Assembly (NCBI GenBank): GCA_032622095.1 | Contig: CP136061.1 | Coordinates: 24,246,991-24,310,990, forward strand | Origin: Siphonodentalium dalli | Taxonomy: Eukaryota > Mollusca > Scaphopoda > Gadilida > Siphonodentaliidae | Direction: 5' to 3' | Length of the DNA: 64,000 nucleotides | Part shown: one piece after another, positions 1 through 12,180 of the stretch | Layout of the letters: every line of letters starts with the position of its first letter | Numbering within the stretch: position 1 is the stretch's first letter | Program-made: the position numbers and the translations under genes | The notes under the pieces: generated by a model | The model's input: only the letters and a program-made list of their open reading frames with translations | The model's database searches: none | Told to the model about the DNA's origin: nothing

Positions 1-83
1 TAGAGTCTGAATTAAATTTGGTATGGAGGTTCCCGATCATTTTCCATTCTAGAGTTATCATTCTTTGTTTATCTGGAAATTAT

Positions 84-696
84 GAAGGACTTCGAGATCG
101 GCTGCAGCTTCGGTCACAGCCAATATCGGAATTAAGTCTGCGCATGTCCATATCTGAGGAATATCGAACGACGATGACCGCGGCTGCAGCCGAAACGAAA
201 GCCACCTTCAGTATCCAATACAAACAACATGAATTCCCTGTAAATTAATCATCTAATTTGAGAGTCTGGTCTCATAAACTATATAGGTTTATCTGTTGAT
301 CAGACCCAATGCTGTATAATTTATACTTTTAAAAGCACCAATAAACATTATTTTATATAGGCCAAGGCATATATAAAAAAAAGCCATCGAATTGACTATA
401 AACTCCACCTTTCCAAAAATAGTTTCATAAAATTAGATAGATAAGTGTTATCGTAAAACAACCATCGAACCCAAAGATAACAATCTACATGTATCAACTA
501 CACATTCACTTTTTTCATTCATTCAATCATTGTCGGCCTTTTTTTTTATTCAGTGTCGCCATTTTGGATTTGATCGGTAGTACGGGAACTCGCAACCAGG
601 ATTTGGTGGAAACGTGACGTTACATATCCTGGTCATCGGTAACTTCGAGGTCCCATCTCCGGCTGCAACTAGCCGCAGCCGATCTCGAAGTTACTC
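84..696. mobile_element. Possible TIR element near left edge
   Basis: ACTTCGAGATCGGCTGC at 89-105 is the inverse of GCAGCCGATCTCGAAGT at 675-691. The right end also forms a local hairpin with 639-649 (GTAACTTCGAG). No transposase is visible between them. A small plus-strand open frame at 18-248 is unassigned. Confidence 0.4.
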
Positions 697-862
697 CGTG
701 TTTTCTGTGTCATGGAAGCCACATAGATATATATCAGCCATGGGTAAAAGAATCTGAATAAAATATTTTATATGGAGAATCGCCATCATTGCTTTCAAAT
801 GAGTACGTAATGACGTTGTTTGCAAAATGATTCCGCGACGAAAGGTACTACATATAATTTGT

Positions 863-1249
863 TTAACCCTTTACCCAACAAACCGGCCAAAACCGGCCAA
901 ATAAAGCTTCAACAGCCTAAAATATCTTCGGTCTGTCTCAATAGAACCATACAAATATGGATATCATTGGAACCGGCTCCTTGACCACATTGTGATAGTT
1001 ACAGTTATGCCCTGTGCCAATGCATTCTCTTATATATGCGAGTCGACCATAGGTCGCCTCGCATATATAAGAGAATGCATTGGCATTTTTTAACACTTTT
1101 AAACATTTTTCTTACATTCTTTAACAGTTTTATAATTTTTAATGTGTTAAGCCAATGCATTCTCTTATATATGCGAGGCGACCTATGGTCGACTCGCATA
1201 TATAAGAGAATGCATTGGCACAGGGCCGTTCTGTTGGGTAAAGGGTTAA
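863..1249. mobile_element. piggyBac-like nonautonomous element with twin hairpins
   Basis: 387 bp flanked by TTAA (863-866 and 1246-1249) with TIR TTAACCCTTTACCCAACA at both ends. TTAA targets with CCC-starting TIRs are typical of the piggyBac superfamily. The right half (1010-1225) is an almost perfect palindrome built of two hairpins, 1016-1085 and 1151-1220. Each has arms of about 30 bp beginning TGCCAATGCATTCTCTTATA, and they are reverse complements of each other around a 65-bp AT-rich spacer. No coding capacity. Confidence 0.75.
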
Positions 1250-2327
1250 AGGATTGTGATCCTAAATAATACACATCAGCACTATCGGAAAACCTTCCAT
1301 TTTATGAACGTAATCACCAGTTTCCATAACAATCGCGTAATAAATAAGCTGATAAAAAATGCCTCCACCGGCTATCTACATGGGTTAACCTCTGATGACA
1401 GCGTATGAATAAAATAAACACAAAACCTTGATTCTGCTGAGCTGGAGTTTACTGTGTCTACCTATATGATGTAATCGTGAGTGGCAATGTTAAAAGTGCT
1501 GAGTCGGCAGTGCGCTTGTATGCAATCATTGTAATGATGTTGTGTGTTGCCAATGTTGATACACAATTTAAGAAATTAACCTGTGTTGAATTTATTTACT
1601 GTGCGCATTTTAACTCGAGTATTTCACTTCAACTTGCAACTTTCTTCATTCAGACGTAAACACTAATCTCCCAGACACAGATGAGAGGAAGTGTGACCAC
1701 CTGACCCGGGGACAACCGGATCCAGGGATATGTTGTGTTGGACCATCCCAATTGTTTGGGTCGGGTGTCTCATGTTTGTTTTTATAATTAACTGCTTATT
1801 TACAATATTTGATGGTTTCATTATTGAAAAATGCGTCTTTATTATTAGAACAAGATACCTCGGATTTTTTGACAAGAAAACTGCCTTGACGTTACCAGAT
1901 ACGTTATATTATATATAACGCAGATCAAACCATCATCTTTACATTCGACCATTTTTTGTCAGATTTATGTGGTATTCGATTTTCGCTCAATTTTAAACAT
2001 AATTAGGTAATGACTTTTCGTGCGAGTATTCTCCTAAATTGCCAATTGACGAATGAACGAATGATTTATGTCAAATTGACAATAGCCTCATTAACTACAG
2101 CATATCTTACATGCCCATGCGAAGGTTCGTATAGGAAAAGTCTCGAAGTCTGCGAAAAAGCCTGATATGTGCACCTTCTGTTGCATAAACACACTCGTGA
2201 TGCGAAGTGCTTCCGGTGTCGTATGTACACAGTGGTACTATATAATTAAAACAATATGCAGTGTTAGGACACTCCATTCACCCCCAAAACCGAGCAAAGG
2301 GTAATCGACTATGTTAAATTATAATAA
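1250..2327. other. Gene-poor stretch before copy A
   Basis: No homology to the sequence before copy B. Small open frames at 1477-1918 look fortuitous. The PAN and mucin exons expected upstream of gene A are not here. Confidence 0.4.
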
Positions 2328-2879
2328 ACAATGCAAGTCATGTACAAGAATACAATTGCTCGAGTACTATATAGAACACAAAAATTAGTGTCGCTTTACA
2401 AGATTAGGAAATTACTGAGGAACGTTCTCCGCAACTCAATACACGGCTGTTAGGAATCTATAGTACAGGGCCCTGGTGTGATTCGTTGGGACATGTTTCC
2501 ATATTCAAGCTTGTTCAAACCTTATTCAAAACTTGTGTTTTGAGCCAAATCAGTCCCATGCCTAGTTTGGTTGTGATTGACCAACCTTATTCCGCAGTTA
2601 TCGACAGCAAACCAAGAAACCCGAATTCAAAGTCGAAATGCCCATAACACGCCAAAAAAAAAATAGGCAGACGGAATCGGAAATCTATTTTAGCCTGTAA
2701 TTTATTGCTTAAACGCTGCATATCAAGTTTCATTCCATTCGGGAATATTAATTTAACGTATCATTCGGAAGAAAACAGGAACTTAAAAGTTGATAATCTT
2801 AAAGATACATAACTCTGGTAAACAAGATGGCTCCAGGCGCCCATGTTTTAAACACATTTCGGAAGAATTGGACAGCTTC

Positions 2880-3560
2880 CATCTAGAGGTAACACCAAAG
2901 AACCATATAAAGTTTGGATGAGGGATGTGGCATGTAAGGTGTGCCAAAGGAGTTTAGTAATGAAAAGAGTAAAATCCAAGATGGCCGCTGGTGACCATGT
3001 TTCTTAACATGTTCGGAAAATATCGTTGGCTCCCATCTAGAGGTCAACCTGACGATCATTATAAAGTTTGGTGACGATCGGATGAAGGATGTAGCCTGTA
3101 GTTTGTGCCGAAGGATTTAGTCATGCAAAGAGTAAAATCCAAGATGGCCACTGGCAGCCATGTTTTTAACGAATTTCGGAAAACATCGTTGGCTACTATC
3201 TAGACGTTACCCAGAAGATCCATATGAAGCTTGGTGGCGATTTAATGAGGGATGATGTCTGTAGGGTGTGCCTAAGGATGTAGTCATGCAATGAGTAAAA
3301 TGCAAGATGGCTGCCGGTGACCATGTTTTTTATAATCGAAAATCGCTAAAATTCGATAGCTCCCATCTAGAGGTGATCCTAAACATGTTTGTAAATTTTC
3401 AAATAATTTCTCCAATAAATGTGGACTGCATGGTGTGCAGATGGATTCAAATTTGAAATCCAAAATGGTTGCTGGCGGCCATAATTTTTTAAGGAATTTC
3501 GGAAAAAATTGACGGTTCCCATCTAAAGGTCACCCCGAAAATGCATATGAAGTTTGGTGA
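2880..3560 (+). repeat. Tandem ~160-bp repeat (about 4-5 diverged units), copy A
   Basis: Units begin with CATCTAGAGGT-like sequence near 2883, 3037, 3200, 3364 and 3520. They share blocks such as GTAAAATCCAAGATGGC and TTTCGGAAAA. The units are strongly diverged from one another. The same array, with about four units, is present in copy B at 43313-43870. Confidence 0.65.
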
Positions 3561-4399
3561 TGATCGGGTGAGGGATGCGGTATGTGGTTTGAGCCAAAGG
3601 AAATTGTTGACGGACGCACGCATTCACGGACGACGGACGCCTACCCACCGTGTATGGGGGAGTTCGTCCAGCATTATTCATTCCTTCGTGTCTGTTAGCT
3701 CTGATTGTTGCGGCATTAGTTAAAATTAAACTTGGAACTAATTGTAATTAATATGAGCAACAATTACTGGACCATCGATAAGTTAGAAATTATAAGCCAA
3801 CTTTCTATAATTTTATGATATGAACAATCTATAAAATTTCAGTTTTGATGTAACCAGAACTTTTGCAACTATTCAGTTTAAGCTTCCATGGTACCATGTC
3901 TAACGACCGTGAGAAGGAACTTAATTTCTCTTGATTTTAGTGATTACAGGACTATTTTTATTCAAAAAGACAACCACCCATAACTAATATTCTGCATTTC
4001 ATAATTTGTATATATCATGCATGTCGGTCGGTCAATGAGAACATTTTCTAAGATCGGTTACACGTCCTCGGATGACCACTCTGACACTGTGGCATATTTC
4101 CAGGTAATTTCCCTCTGATTGAGTGGACCAGACTGAATACAAATTTTGTGTTTATTCGTGAAATAATGTACATGCCATGTAGCGCAATGATAAATTGGGT
4201 TCAGATCCGTTTATGCCAAATAAATATCCAACTCCCAACTCAGTATATATACTGTGTCCTAGTTCCAGATGATTGATCCCTGCTTGAGTGGATCAGACTG
4301 CATATTAAATGTTGTTTCTTCGGGCTGAAATGTTTGTGGCCGCTTATTACTTTATTGTAATATTTGAGGGAATGATGTTGTACATATAATATCCATTTA

Positions 4400-4520
4400 G
4401 TTTGACGAGATACAAGGTTTGTTTTCGCGAGTTTCATTCAGCAAATCGGGGGCCGAGATTTAGCTAGGTCCCACATTTGCTGAATCATACGAGCGAAAAT
4501 AAACCTTGTATTTCGTTAAA
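4400..4520. repeat. Foldback hairpin in copy A private insertion
   Basis: Arms of about 40 bp: ACGAGATACAAGGTTT at 4402 pairs with AAACCTTGTATTTCGT near 4500-4515, and ATTCAGCAAAT pairs with ATTTGCTGAAT. It lies at the start of a 1.1-kb insertion (about 4327-5455) absent from copy B. Confidence 0.6.
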
Positions 4521-4760
4521 GGTACTCAGTCCGATTAGACGGTCCTAAATTACTATTTATTAGGCTTTGTGGGTATAAAATATTTGATTAGAATCGAGGA
4601 ACCCACCCATCGAAGCTCAGAGTGACTAGATATCGATTTTTGAAATCCATTAATTTTCGGAGATGTGGGCCACACGTTGACAGAACCACGTGCTCAAAAC
4701 GGACAAACTGCGGGTGTAAGATGGATAACTCTAAAATCAAGTGGGTACTGTTAACAATAA
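4516..4760. mobile_element. Partial member of the TTAAAGGTACTC TIR family
   Basis: Starts TTAAAGGTACTCAGTCCGA and shares internal blocks (ATCGAAGCTCAGAGTGA, ATAACTCTAAAATCAAGTGG) with the complete element at 59728-60032 and the copy near 57890-58290. The right TIR is not seen. Confidence 0.5.
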
Positions 4761-5515
4761 TAACGACGGTTAACGGCAACGGAAATAACTTCGATAAGAA
4801 AAGATTAGTCAACAATGTCTGGCATTGCATATATGATATAAACCGTATAATATTATATAATAGTCAAATAGTAACATATGTAATAAATGTATTGTATTTA
4901 CACTGTATTTTTATGAACTGTTTTCTGTTTATATATTCGTTACTTGTGTTATTTTTTTACTGATAAAATTTATAAAATAAAATAAAAATAAAATAGGAGC
5001 TATGCGGTAACTATGATTAGTAATGTACTCGCTATATTGCGTACCCGTTAGACTTTTTGCAGGATGTACATGCATGTATTTGCGGATGTATCTTCGCGGA
5101 CGTCTCATTGTTGCAGTATGTGACCGAGTTAATTGCTTTCGATATTTAGTTGTGGACAATGACTGGGCCACTCTTTAATATTTCATTGCGGAACACAATG
5201 CATAATATTATAGCTAACATTGCTGATGAAGTACGTCTCAGCTGGATTGTAGACTGAATATCGTATTGCGAAGTATCAGGGGTGTCTTTAATCCGATTAG
5301 TAGCTTTTTGGTCCACATTTAGAGGCTTTATGGTGTGGTGAATGAGAAGTCGTAGTAAACCAATATATTTTATATATGCCTAATAATATTATTTTGAAGT
5401 CGTTTCCATTTCTGACCATAGTTTTCTTGTTTTACATATGTTTTGCGGTTTTATCTGAGCAGCAAAACATTTGTAATGTAATCTATGATGGCTCGTCTTA
5501 TATTTTAATTTCAAG

Positions 5516-5713
5516 ATTGCCTGACATCTCGTGAATATTCGAATCACACTCTGGATGGTAATGAACACCGCCTGAGATACGTGTGTAATCATGTGTCATG
5601 GAACGACGCACAAACAGACTGTGCTACAGCTGGAGCGCACCTAATCCTCATTAGAAGCCGCCAAATGCTTGACGAATTGGAAATCTTGCTCAATACATGG
5701 GGCCATGGCACTG
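5516..5713 (+). CDS. Gene A exon: N-terminal half of CTLD
   Basis: 198 nt between AG at 5514-5515 and GTAAGT at 5714. Encodes LRYVC, then SWNDAQTDC, AGAHLILIRS and MLDELEILL, matching the first CTLD helix region. It has one N-glycosylation sequon (NHT) that the gene B exon lacks. Differences from gene B are spread across the exon and none breaks the frame. Confidence 0.82.
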
Positions 5714-8700
5714 GTAAGTGAGAACCGTATCCTCTCCCATACACACCGACAGATAGAATAAGTCAATGTTGACCTTTGTTTTGTGACAACAAACATTATA
5801 ATTATTTTTATATATGATAAAATAAAGAACTTTTAGATAAATAGTTTTGTCAGATCAATTCTTTACAAATTTCTTTGGAATTCGAATAGGGAGATAATAA
5901 AAAGAAAGCTCATATGTCAAGACTATCAACATGGCGGTTTAAAAATGGTAGATATAAGAAACTTCATAATGTCAATGAAATTAACTTACGTTAGACGTCT
6001 TGTATCAATGAACTCGAAATGGATCCCTTTAATTGATCTCCCTGTTGTCGATGACTCACTAATTCTTTTTTATGAAAGCGTGTACTTGCGAAACTACTCC
6101 AAAAATATATTTAATCCATTTTGGCGTGATGTACTCACAGCATGGAGCTATTTCAGCGAGAAGAACGAATCAAATGGGAATATATGTACATGGGTCTTAT
6201 GGAATAATCCAAACATAACGTTGCACGACAAAATGATCAACTTCGCTTAATGGAGAAAACATGGCATATTTTGTTTCAATGACTTGATACATACAAATGG
6301 TAAATTCCACATAGCCGAAAGTCTTTACGCGTCTTTTAATGTATCCACTGACTTCATCACCCTGAACGCAATTCGCAGACAAATTAATTCATTAGCCAAA
6401 AAATATACGTAAACCTTAACTCGTTGTACTAATCCCATACAACCCAGCAATATGGTTCCACTTTTGCAAAATTCAAAGGGTGGGCAAGACTTCTATAAAA
6501 TTTGGAATGCTATGCAATTTGTCCCCAAACCCCAAAGCAAATGGACAATTGACCTTGGGGAGCCAGAAATAGACTGGACAACTTTCAACCGCCTACCTCA
6601 CTCCACGACGCCTGATACAAAGCTTCAGTGGTTACAGTTTAGGATTACTTCTCGGATATTATCAACCAATATATTTCTTAAAATAATAAAAGTAAGATCT
6701 GATGACCAGTGTAATCGATGCAGAACTAATAATGAGAACATCTCACATATATTCTGGGACTTCGCATGCGTACAACAATTCCTAGGTGAGCTTAATGATT
6801 GGTCAACCAAAAATAAACTTAATCTCAAAACTTCGAAACAAATAATTATTCTAGGTTCTCCACCAACAGAAGGAAATTATACCACCAATTTGTTTTGGCT
6901 GCTTGTCAAACAATACATATATCGAACAAACTTAAACCCAGACATGCTGTCCGCCAATGCTTGTATAGCAGCCCTCCAATACAGGTATAGATGTGACAAA
7001 TTCAATGCTCGTTGTAATATGAAGATTGCCGAATTTGAGAAAAACTGGTTCCTGATAGAAAGCGCTATAAATAACAATAAGCATACATTTCTTGGTATAT
7101 ACTCAACAGAATCACGCATTTCCTTTAAGAATTATGTTTCCGTTCTACCTCTTACTCTCTTCAATTATAGTAATTATAGTCACCCTTCAGTTGAGTGTCG
7201 TGCTAAACCGAAACAAAAAATGAAAAAAACTTCAAATCATTCTCTGTTGTATATTATTATTTCAATTACAATATAAAAGATTGCCCGATCGCCTGTTTAG
7301 AGCCATTGAATGCCCGTTGATGTAAGTAAGAGTGCAAGCGTGAGCGCGTGAAGGAGTGTATGTCTGAATGTATGTATCAGATGAATATTATATTTATGTG
7401 TTTAAAATGTTTTGTTTCGTTAAATGCAGTCGTGTTGCACAATAGTCTCTGTATAGACAACAAACACAGGCATTTTTTGGCCAAAGTGCTGTACATTAGT
7501 TGGAAAATAAAACTTTGCTCATGAAGTTAATGTTGTGGTCTTGTGATCGCAGGTGAACTCCATCTCCCAATCGCACAAACAAAAATGTAAAGCTCATTCT
7601 AGGATCTCAGGACTATATAGTGGAAATGTCAGTCAGTTTATTGATTAAGTACCCACACGTACAAGTTCTAGGGACGTGGTTAGAGGTTTCCTCAAATTTC
7701 CGGCCAACTGCACCCCCCTCATTAAACCAAACATCAATCTCACAGGTTTGAAGAATTCCATTTGCACCCCTTGGAAATAGCCAACCTGACACTAAGATTG
7801 GAAAATTACCAACTTTTACTGGTTGAAAAAGTGCTGACTCACTGAATGGTACCCCCTCTCCCATATGTTATTACACTGAAAAAATAAATAATTAGTAATG
7901 GCAAAGCAACATGACTACCAAAACAAGTTGAACATATATACAGATCACCGGTCACCCCCTCTCCCGAGTTAGTCATAAGTTGGTATATGTATTTATTTAA
8001 AATCGGGTTTGTTTTTTGCGTTTGCTGGCTTGTACGTATCATTATTTGGAACAGTTAGTCAAAAGAATCCTGATTTTTCCTCACGTATGAATGACTGCAC
8101 AGCTTAGCAAATTGTACCAAAGTTCGGGGGGTGGGACACCCAACCAACCCCTGTCGTCACGTCCCTTTGCAACTGACAAGTTTCGTATGTTCTTCACAAC
8201 ATCTTCGGAATTTGATTCAGAAGGCATAGAGCTGTTAGAATTAAATGCTTGCCCTCATCAATAAACACACTTTAATTTGAAAAAAAGATGCGATTGAGTC
8301 GGATTGGCAGCAAATTATGTGCCGTGTATATACGCATTGAAGAAAAGCATGACTTTCACAGCAAACGTGAACTTTATAAATATAAGATACAAATGATACT
8401 TGTGTCAAATACATGAGCCATGTTTGACGCTGGGAGAACATTAAACATAGTTTCGGAGACCACGTGGATTTCAAAATCTGACCTAGAATCGGGAATTAGC
8501 CCCGCCCCCGTGACCGGCTTTGGATTCTGAATCGGGATTCCCACCAAATAACAACTCAGGCGCAGCAATTGCTTGTCCATACCGATGAATTTGTTGGGTC
8601 CATTCAATAAAACAATTAGGATCTCCAGAAAAAGGGGTGATGACATTTGTCACACCAGTGGCCATTTGAATTGCTGAGGAAATGCGTGTGGCGTCCAGCT

Positions 8701-10099
8701 GTTGGTCTATTGCAATACTGAAACGAATCAATTGCGTGGAAATGCGATCTAGTATGACGATTTGATCCGCGTTTCGTACATCTTGATATGAAGGGGGAGG
8801 GGTCATGTAAAATAGATCGCATTCGCTCTATCTCTTTATCGATTTGAGCACTACTGTAATTAGCGTCATCCGGCACGGAAGGGAGGGTAGGGTGACTTTG
8901 TATCATATTCATATTTATTTTAATTTCCAAAGTGACTGGGGATAAGGAAGGCACAATTGCAGGTATAATGGATAATTTAACGAAGATTATACGCTCGGTG
9001 GTAGCTATAAGATAAACAATATATGCAATGGAAAAGGCATAACTCAACTTGTAAACGACGCAATAATTTTCACCGAACTTTCCTCATCAACATTAGATTT
9101 GTGATGAATAATGTATTGGATATTTTAGAACTTCCTCGTATTATTGGTAATATATATTTGATTATTGTTATAAGATTTCACTGTCCAGTTGCTGCATACA
9201 TAAATATTACCAATAAGTCTCCAACTATATATGAACCATACAAGGAGGGTCTGGAATTATAACTTAGCTGACTATGACACAATGAACGAAGAATTTGGCA
9301 TAGATCAGACATATTAAATGTAATTCATCGTGTGTACATATACATACACATACCTATATACGCATACATATACGCATACACATATTCATGTAAACAGTAT
9401 GTCTTTGTGTATTTGAGAATTATAATACAATTAGTGGATATACCTAGTCGGGCTTATTCTGCGGTGACCCAACTTTACGAATACGTCTGAGATACCCACA
9501 CAATTTATTTATATTTATTACATCATATTACATCATATATTTTTTTAATTATGGGCATTTGGCTGTTCAGTTAGTTGGGTTGGTAGAAATCTCCTCCTCA
9601 TGGAATTCATTTCTGGGCATCCAATTATATAATAAAATTCGTCACCGATTAACCCGTTCCATGAGCCGACTTCAATGGCCAAATGGTGGCTCCTACATCG
9701 GAATTTTGCCAGAGTCGTTACTGTGTAACGTTCAAAACAGTCACGTATTTTTTTATGCGAAATTGTGTATTTTTCTAATACGATAAATTCCACATTTACT
9801 CATCGATAAAAGTCACGCATTCGGTATCCATATTTCCCCATAATTCAGAAACGTGTTTTGATTTGCTTTATAACGCTTCTTGCTTTATTTTCACAGCTTT
9901 CCTGTGTGTCGATGGCAAAGACCTGAACAATGATACCAACTTGCAGACCTGGGAGGGCAATGCACTGCCGTTCATTGATTGGGCTCCTGGTAAGCCCCGC
10001 GACTATGACTGCCTGTTCACCTGGTACACGGGATCTCAATATCAAATGGGTGATTATTATTGCGACGGTGCAAACACGATGTATATGTGCGAGCTGTGA
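5516..10099 (+). CDS. Gene A: C-type lectin-like protein, two 3' exons only
   Basis: Exons 5516-5713 and 9897-10099 are the paralogs of gene B exons 3 and 4 with identical phases (1 and 1). Together they encode a complete CTLD of about 132 residues with the canonical long-form cysteines. PAN, EGF-like and Thr-rich exons are not visible in the 5.5 kb upstream. They may lie left of the window or be absent, because copy A homology begins at about 2328, inside the intron equivalent to gene B intron 2. The frame is open with intact splice sites, so the CTLD portion is not obviously a pseudogene. Confidence 0.65.
5832..7530 (+). mobile_element. Non-LTR retrotransposon 3' fragment, L1/Tx1-like ORF2 C-terminus
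   Basis: A single reading frame from about 5832 to 7276 resembles the post-polymerase part of an L1/Tx1-type ORF2. It has the GGLKM segment followed by MSMKLTYVRRL, then a PFWRDVL-AW segment, a WLQFRITSRILSTN motif, and a zinc-binding-like CNRC...HIFWDFAC motif near 6716-6775. Two in-frame stops (TAA at 6248-6250 and 6410-6412) interrupt it and no frameshift is needed. The 3' end has an AATAAAA at 7506. The 5' part with the catalytic domain is absent. It sits sense-oriented in the gene A intron and copy B lacks it, so it probably inserted after the duplication. Confidence 0.75.
7600..8100 (-). other. Unassigned intronic stretch with minus-strand open frames
   Basis: Minus-strand open frames (7613-7864 and 7839-8042) carry some cysteines and glycines but match no family I recognise. 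The stretch has no counterpart in copy B. It may belong to the same inserted retroelement as the gag-like frame at 8480-8990. Confidence 0.2.
8480..8990 (-). pseudogene. Possible LTR-retroelement gag-like fragment, frameshifted
   Basis: Reading on the minus strand, an upstream frame with an acidic helix (QIDKEIERMRSIL) shifts near 8800 into a second frame. The second frame contains a PFSGDPNCFIEW motif reminiscent of the N-terminal capsid region of Gypsy-like Gag proteins. There is no protease or polymerase beside it. The assignment rests on one short motif and is tentative. Confidence 0.3.
9897..10099 (+). CDS. Gene A last exon: C-terminal half of CTLD, stop TGA
   Basis: Acceptor TTTTCACAG ends at 9896. 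Encodes a full CTLD second half: VDGKDLNND, a TWEGN segment, the long-loop core IDWAPGKPRDYDC, then MGDYYC and the terminal MYMCEL. The usual Ca2+-binding EPN or QPD tripeptide is replaced by GKP, so sugar specificity cannot be predicted. Phase 1 joining makes an Ala codon with the previous exon. Confidence 0.82.
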
Positions 10100-10209
10100 G
10101 ATATGACTAGGGAATGTAATACAAAACGCATACAACTCTGCACGTTGACAAATTCTCGGTGAAAATGGACAAAGTGGAAAATGTTGACCGCCTTCTTAGA
10201 CGTTGTCAA

Positions 10210-10215
10210 AATAAA
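10210..10215 (+). promoter_or_regulatory. Candidate polyadenylation signal of gene A
   Basis: AATAAA about 110 nt after the stop codon, in a 3'UTR block conserved with gene B. Confidence 0.4.
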
Positions 10216-11571
10216 TTACTGATTGTCAGTGCACCTAAAACTCACAATTTAGACTATCAAACGAGAATTAATCGGGGATCCTGATTACATGGCGATGGTA
10301 TATAATCGCGACCACAGGAGGCACGCGTGGTTTCGATTATTAATTGAAATGACTATAATATTTAATACGCACACGATTAGTTAGCAAAGTGGAGATAACT
10401 CTATATAGAAAGCTAAATAAACACTTCTTCAAATATCAGTTATTTAGTTATTACTAGCCGATGTGCTGATTCTTTTCATTAACGTCCGCCGCCTCCTTCC
10501 GGTTGATGAATTGTGGGAAAATTGCTTTATTTTTTATTTGAAGTCAACGGAATTTGACAAACTTTCGTCAATTGGTTATGTTTTATGAAATGAAACAGCA
10601 AAATGTCATTGGATTGATGAACTTTAGGTGTCAGAGTATAACCTATTCTCTTTGTACATTTATATAATGCCGATATTCTTTCATTAAAAGGCGATATGTT
10701 TATCTGTTTAGGTAACCTGTTTCCGTTGTACGTCAAAATAAATAAAAAATGTCTCAACTTCAAATGATCAAGCGAGTATATCTAAATTTTCTAGAAATGA
10801 GTTAATCAACAAACCGAGCAACAGTAAATATGGAGAGTATAAACGTTTGAAGGCTGCATGGTTCCGTGAGTATGCCACATGTAAACCGACTCACACTGTT
10901 CAAACCTCAAACTAATGAAAATAAATTTCAGAAAGTTAATTGAAAGATCATTAAATTGAAAAAATGTTGTTATTAACTCATTCAGCGCCAGGTCTCCTGA
11001 GGGGAACCGATATCTGTGCGCCATGTCTCCTGGGGAAAAAACATTATTTACACTAATTCTATATTTAGTTAGACTATTCAATATAGGAAAGAATCGAATG
11101 GACAGCATGGCATTGCTAGTATAGGCCCTATCCATGAACTGCTTTTAAACTCCATTTTCGGTACTTGAGGGTCATCATAGGTCAAAAATGTCATGTTGCC
11201 ATGGCAACGAGGACTTGGGATTTACACCGATTCAGTGAAATTACAAATTTGTGGCCATCTAACTAATTTATTCAGTGTAGGTTTATACATTAATTTTGCA
11301 GGAGGAATAACATAGCATTTTAGTATGGAAATTAGGATCCCGTTGGGGGGGGTCATTTTCTGAATGGGACGACGTTTACAATGAACAATCTCCGAGAAAA
11401 GCAGATTATTAAATTGATAACTATTTGGAAAGGTATTGTTTCGTTCTTTTTGGTCTGTAATAGTCGCACTTTCCGCGGTGCGGCGTACTTTTAGATCGTA
11501 CTGTATCTATGGTGTCAATGTCACATATTGGGTTAACCCGGTGACGATTACATCCGAATTAGCGCATCGAA

Positions 11572-11593
11572 CCCCCCCCCCCCCCCTCCCCCC
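11572..11593 (+). repeat. Poly-C tract
   Basis: 22 positions of C with a single T at 11587, inside the 1.29-kb TTAA element. Confidence 0.95.
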
Positions 11594-12033
11594 ATACAAA
11601 CTTTCAGTTCGATATCGTTAACAATGTAATAGCAATATATTGACAATATTTTTCTATAGTAAATTATCATTGTAATTTGGCGAACCGCTTAAGGTACAGA
11701 GTTTGATTGACATAATGTGTACGTTGTCGACATCAGCGTTTCTGTTTCGCGTGGTGTCACACCAAGTTTACGATGGACCAGGGCATGCCCCATTTGATAG
11801 GAATCGACCTTTATGCAATGAAAATCGGTTTCCAATTAACAGATGTGTACGCTGTATACGTTGACCTCTTAGAGAGTTTGATCTCTGCATTCTTAGTCAC
11901 GCCCACAAAGCACACCAATTTTCACCACCTGTTTGCATACGACTGTATCTCCTAAACGCCTAGGCATGCGGAGCTGATCGGAGACATGCTCGGATATACC
12001 ATGGTGTGCATTCTGCGCATGTGCGTATGTACA

Positions 12034-12053
12034 CCCCCCCCCCCCCCCCCCCC
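12034..12053 (+). repeat. Poly-C tract
   Basis: 20 consecutive C, inside the same TTAA element. Confidence 0.95.
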
Positions 12054-12180
12054 GTTGAAAATTAAACAGACACTTCTTCCAAAATGTGACTTGTAGTATG
12101 CAGGTATCTAATCATATGCAAACATATTGAAATTTTGAGATTGGCTCAGAAGGCAGAATGTTATAAACGTGGTGTGTTGG

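Larger units (their letters stand above)
5714..9896 (+). other. Intron 3-equivalent of gene A
   Basis: 4.2-kb intron with GTAAGT donor and CACAG acceptor. It contains a 3' LINE fragment (about 5832-7530), a minus-strand retroelement-like open stretch (8480-8990), and a (CATA)n-rich stretch at 9331-9390 that is also present in copy B at 52680-52770. Confidence 0.6.
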
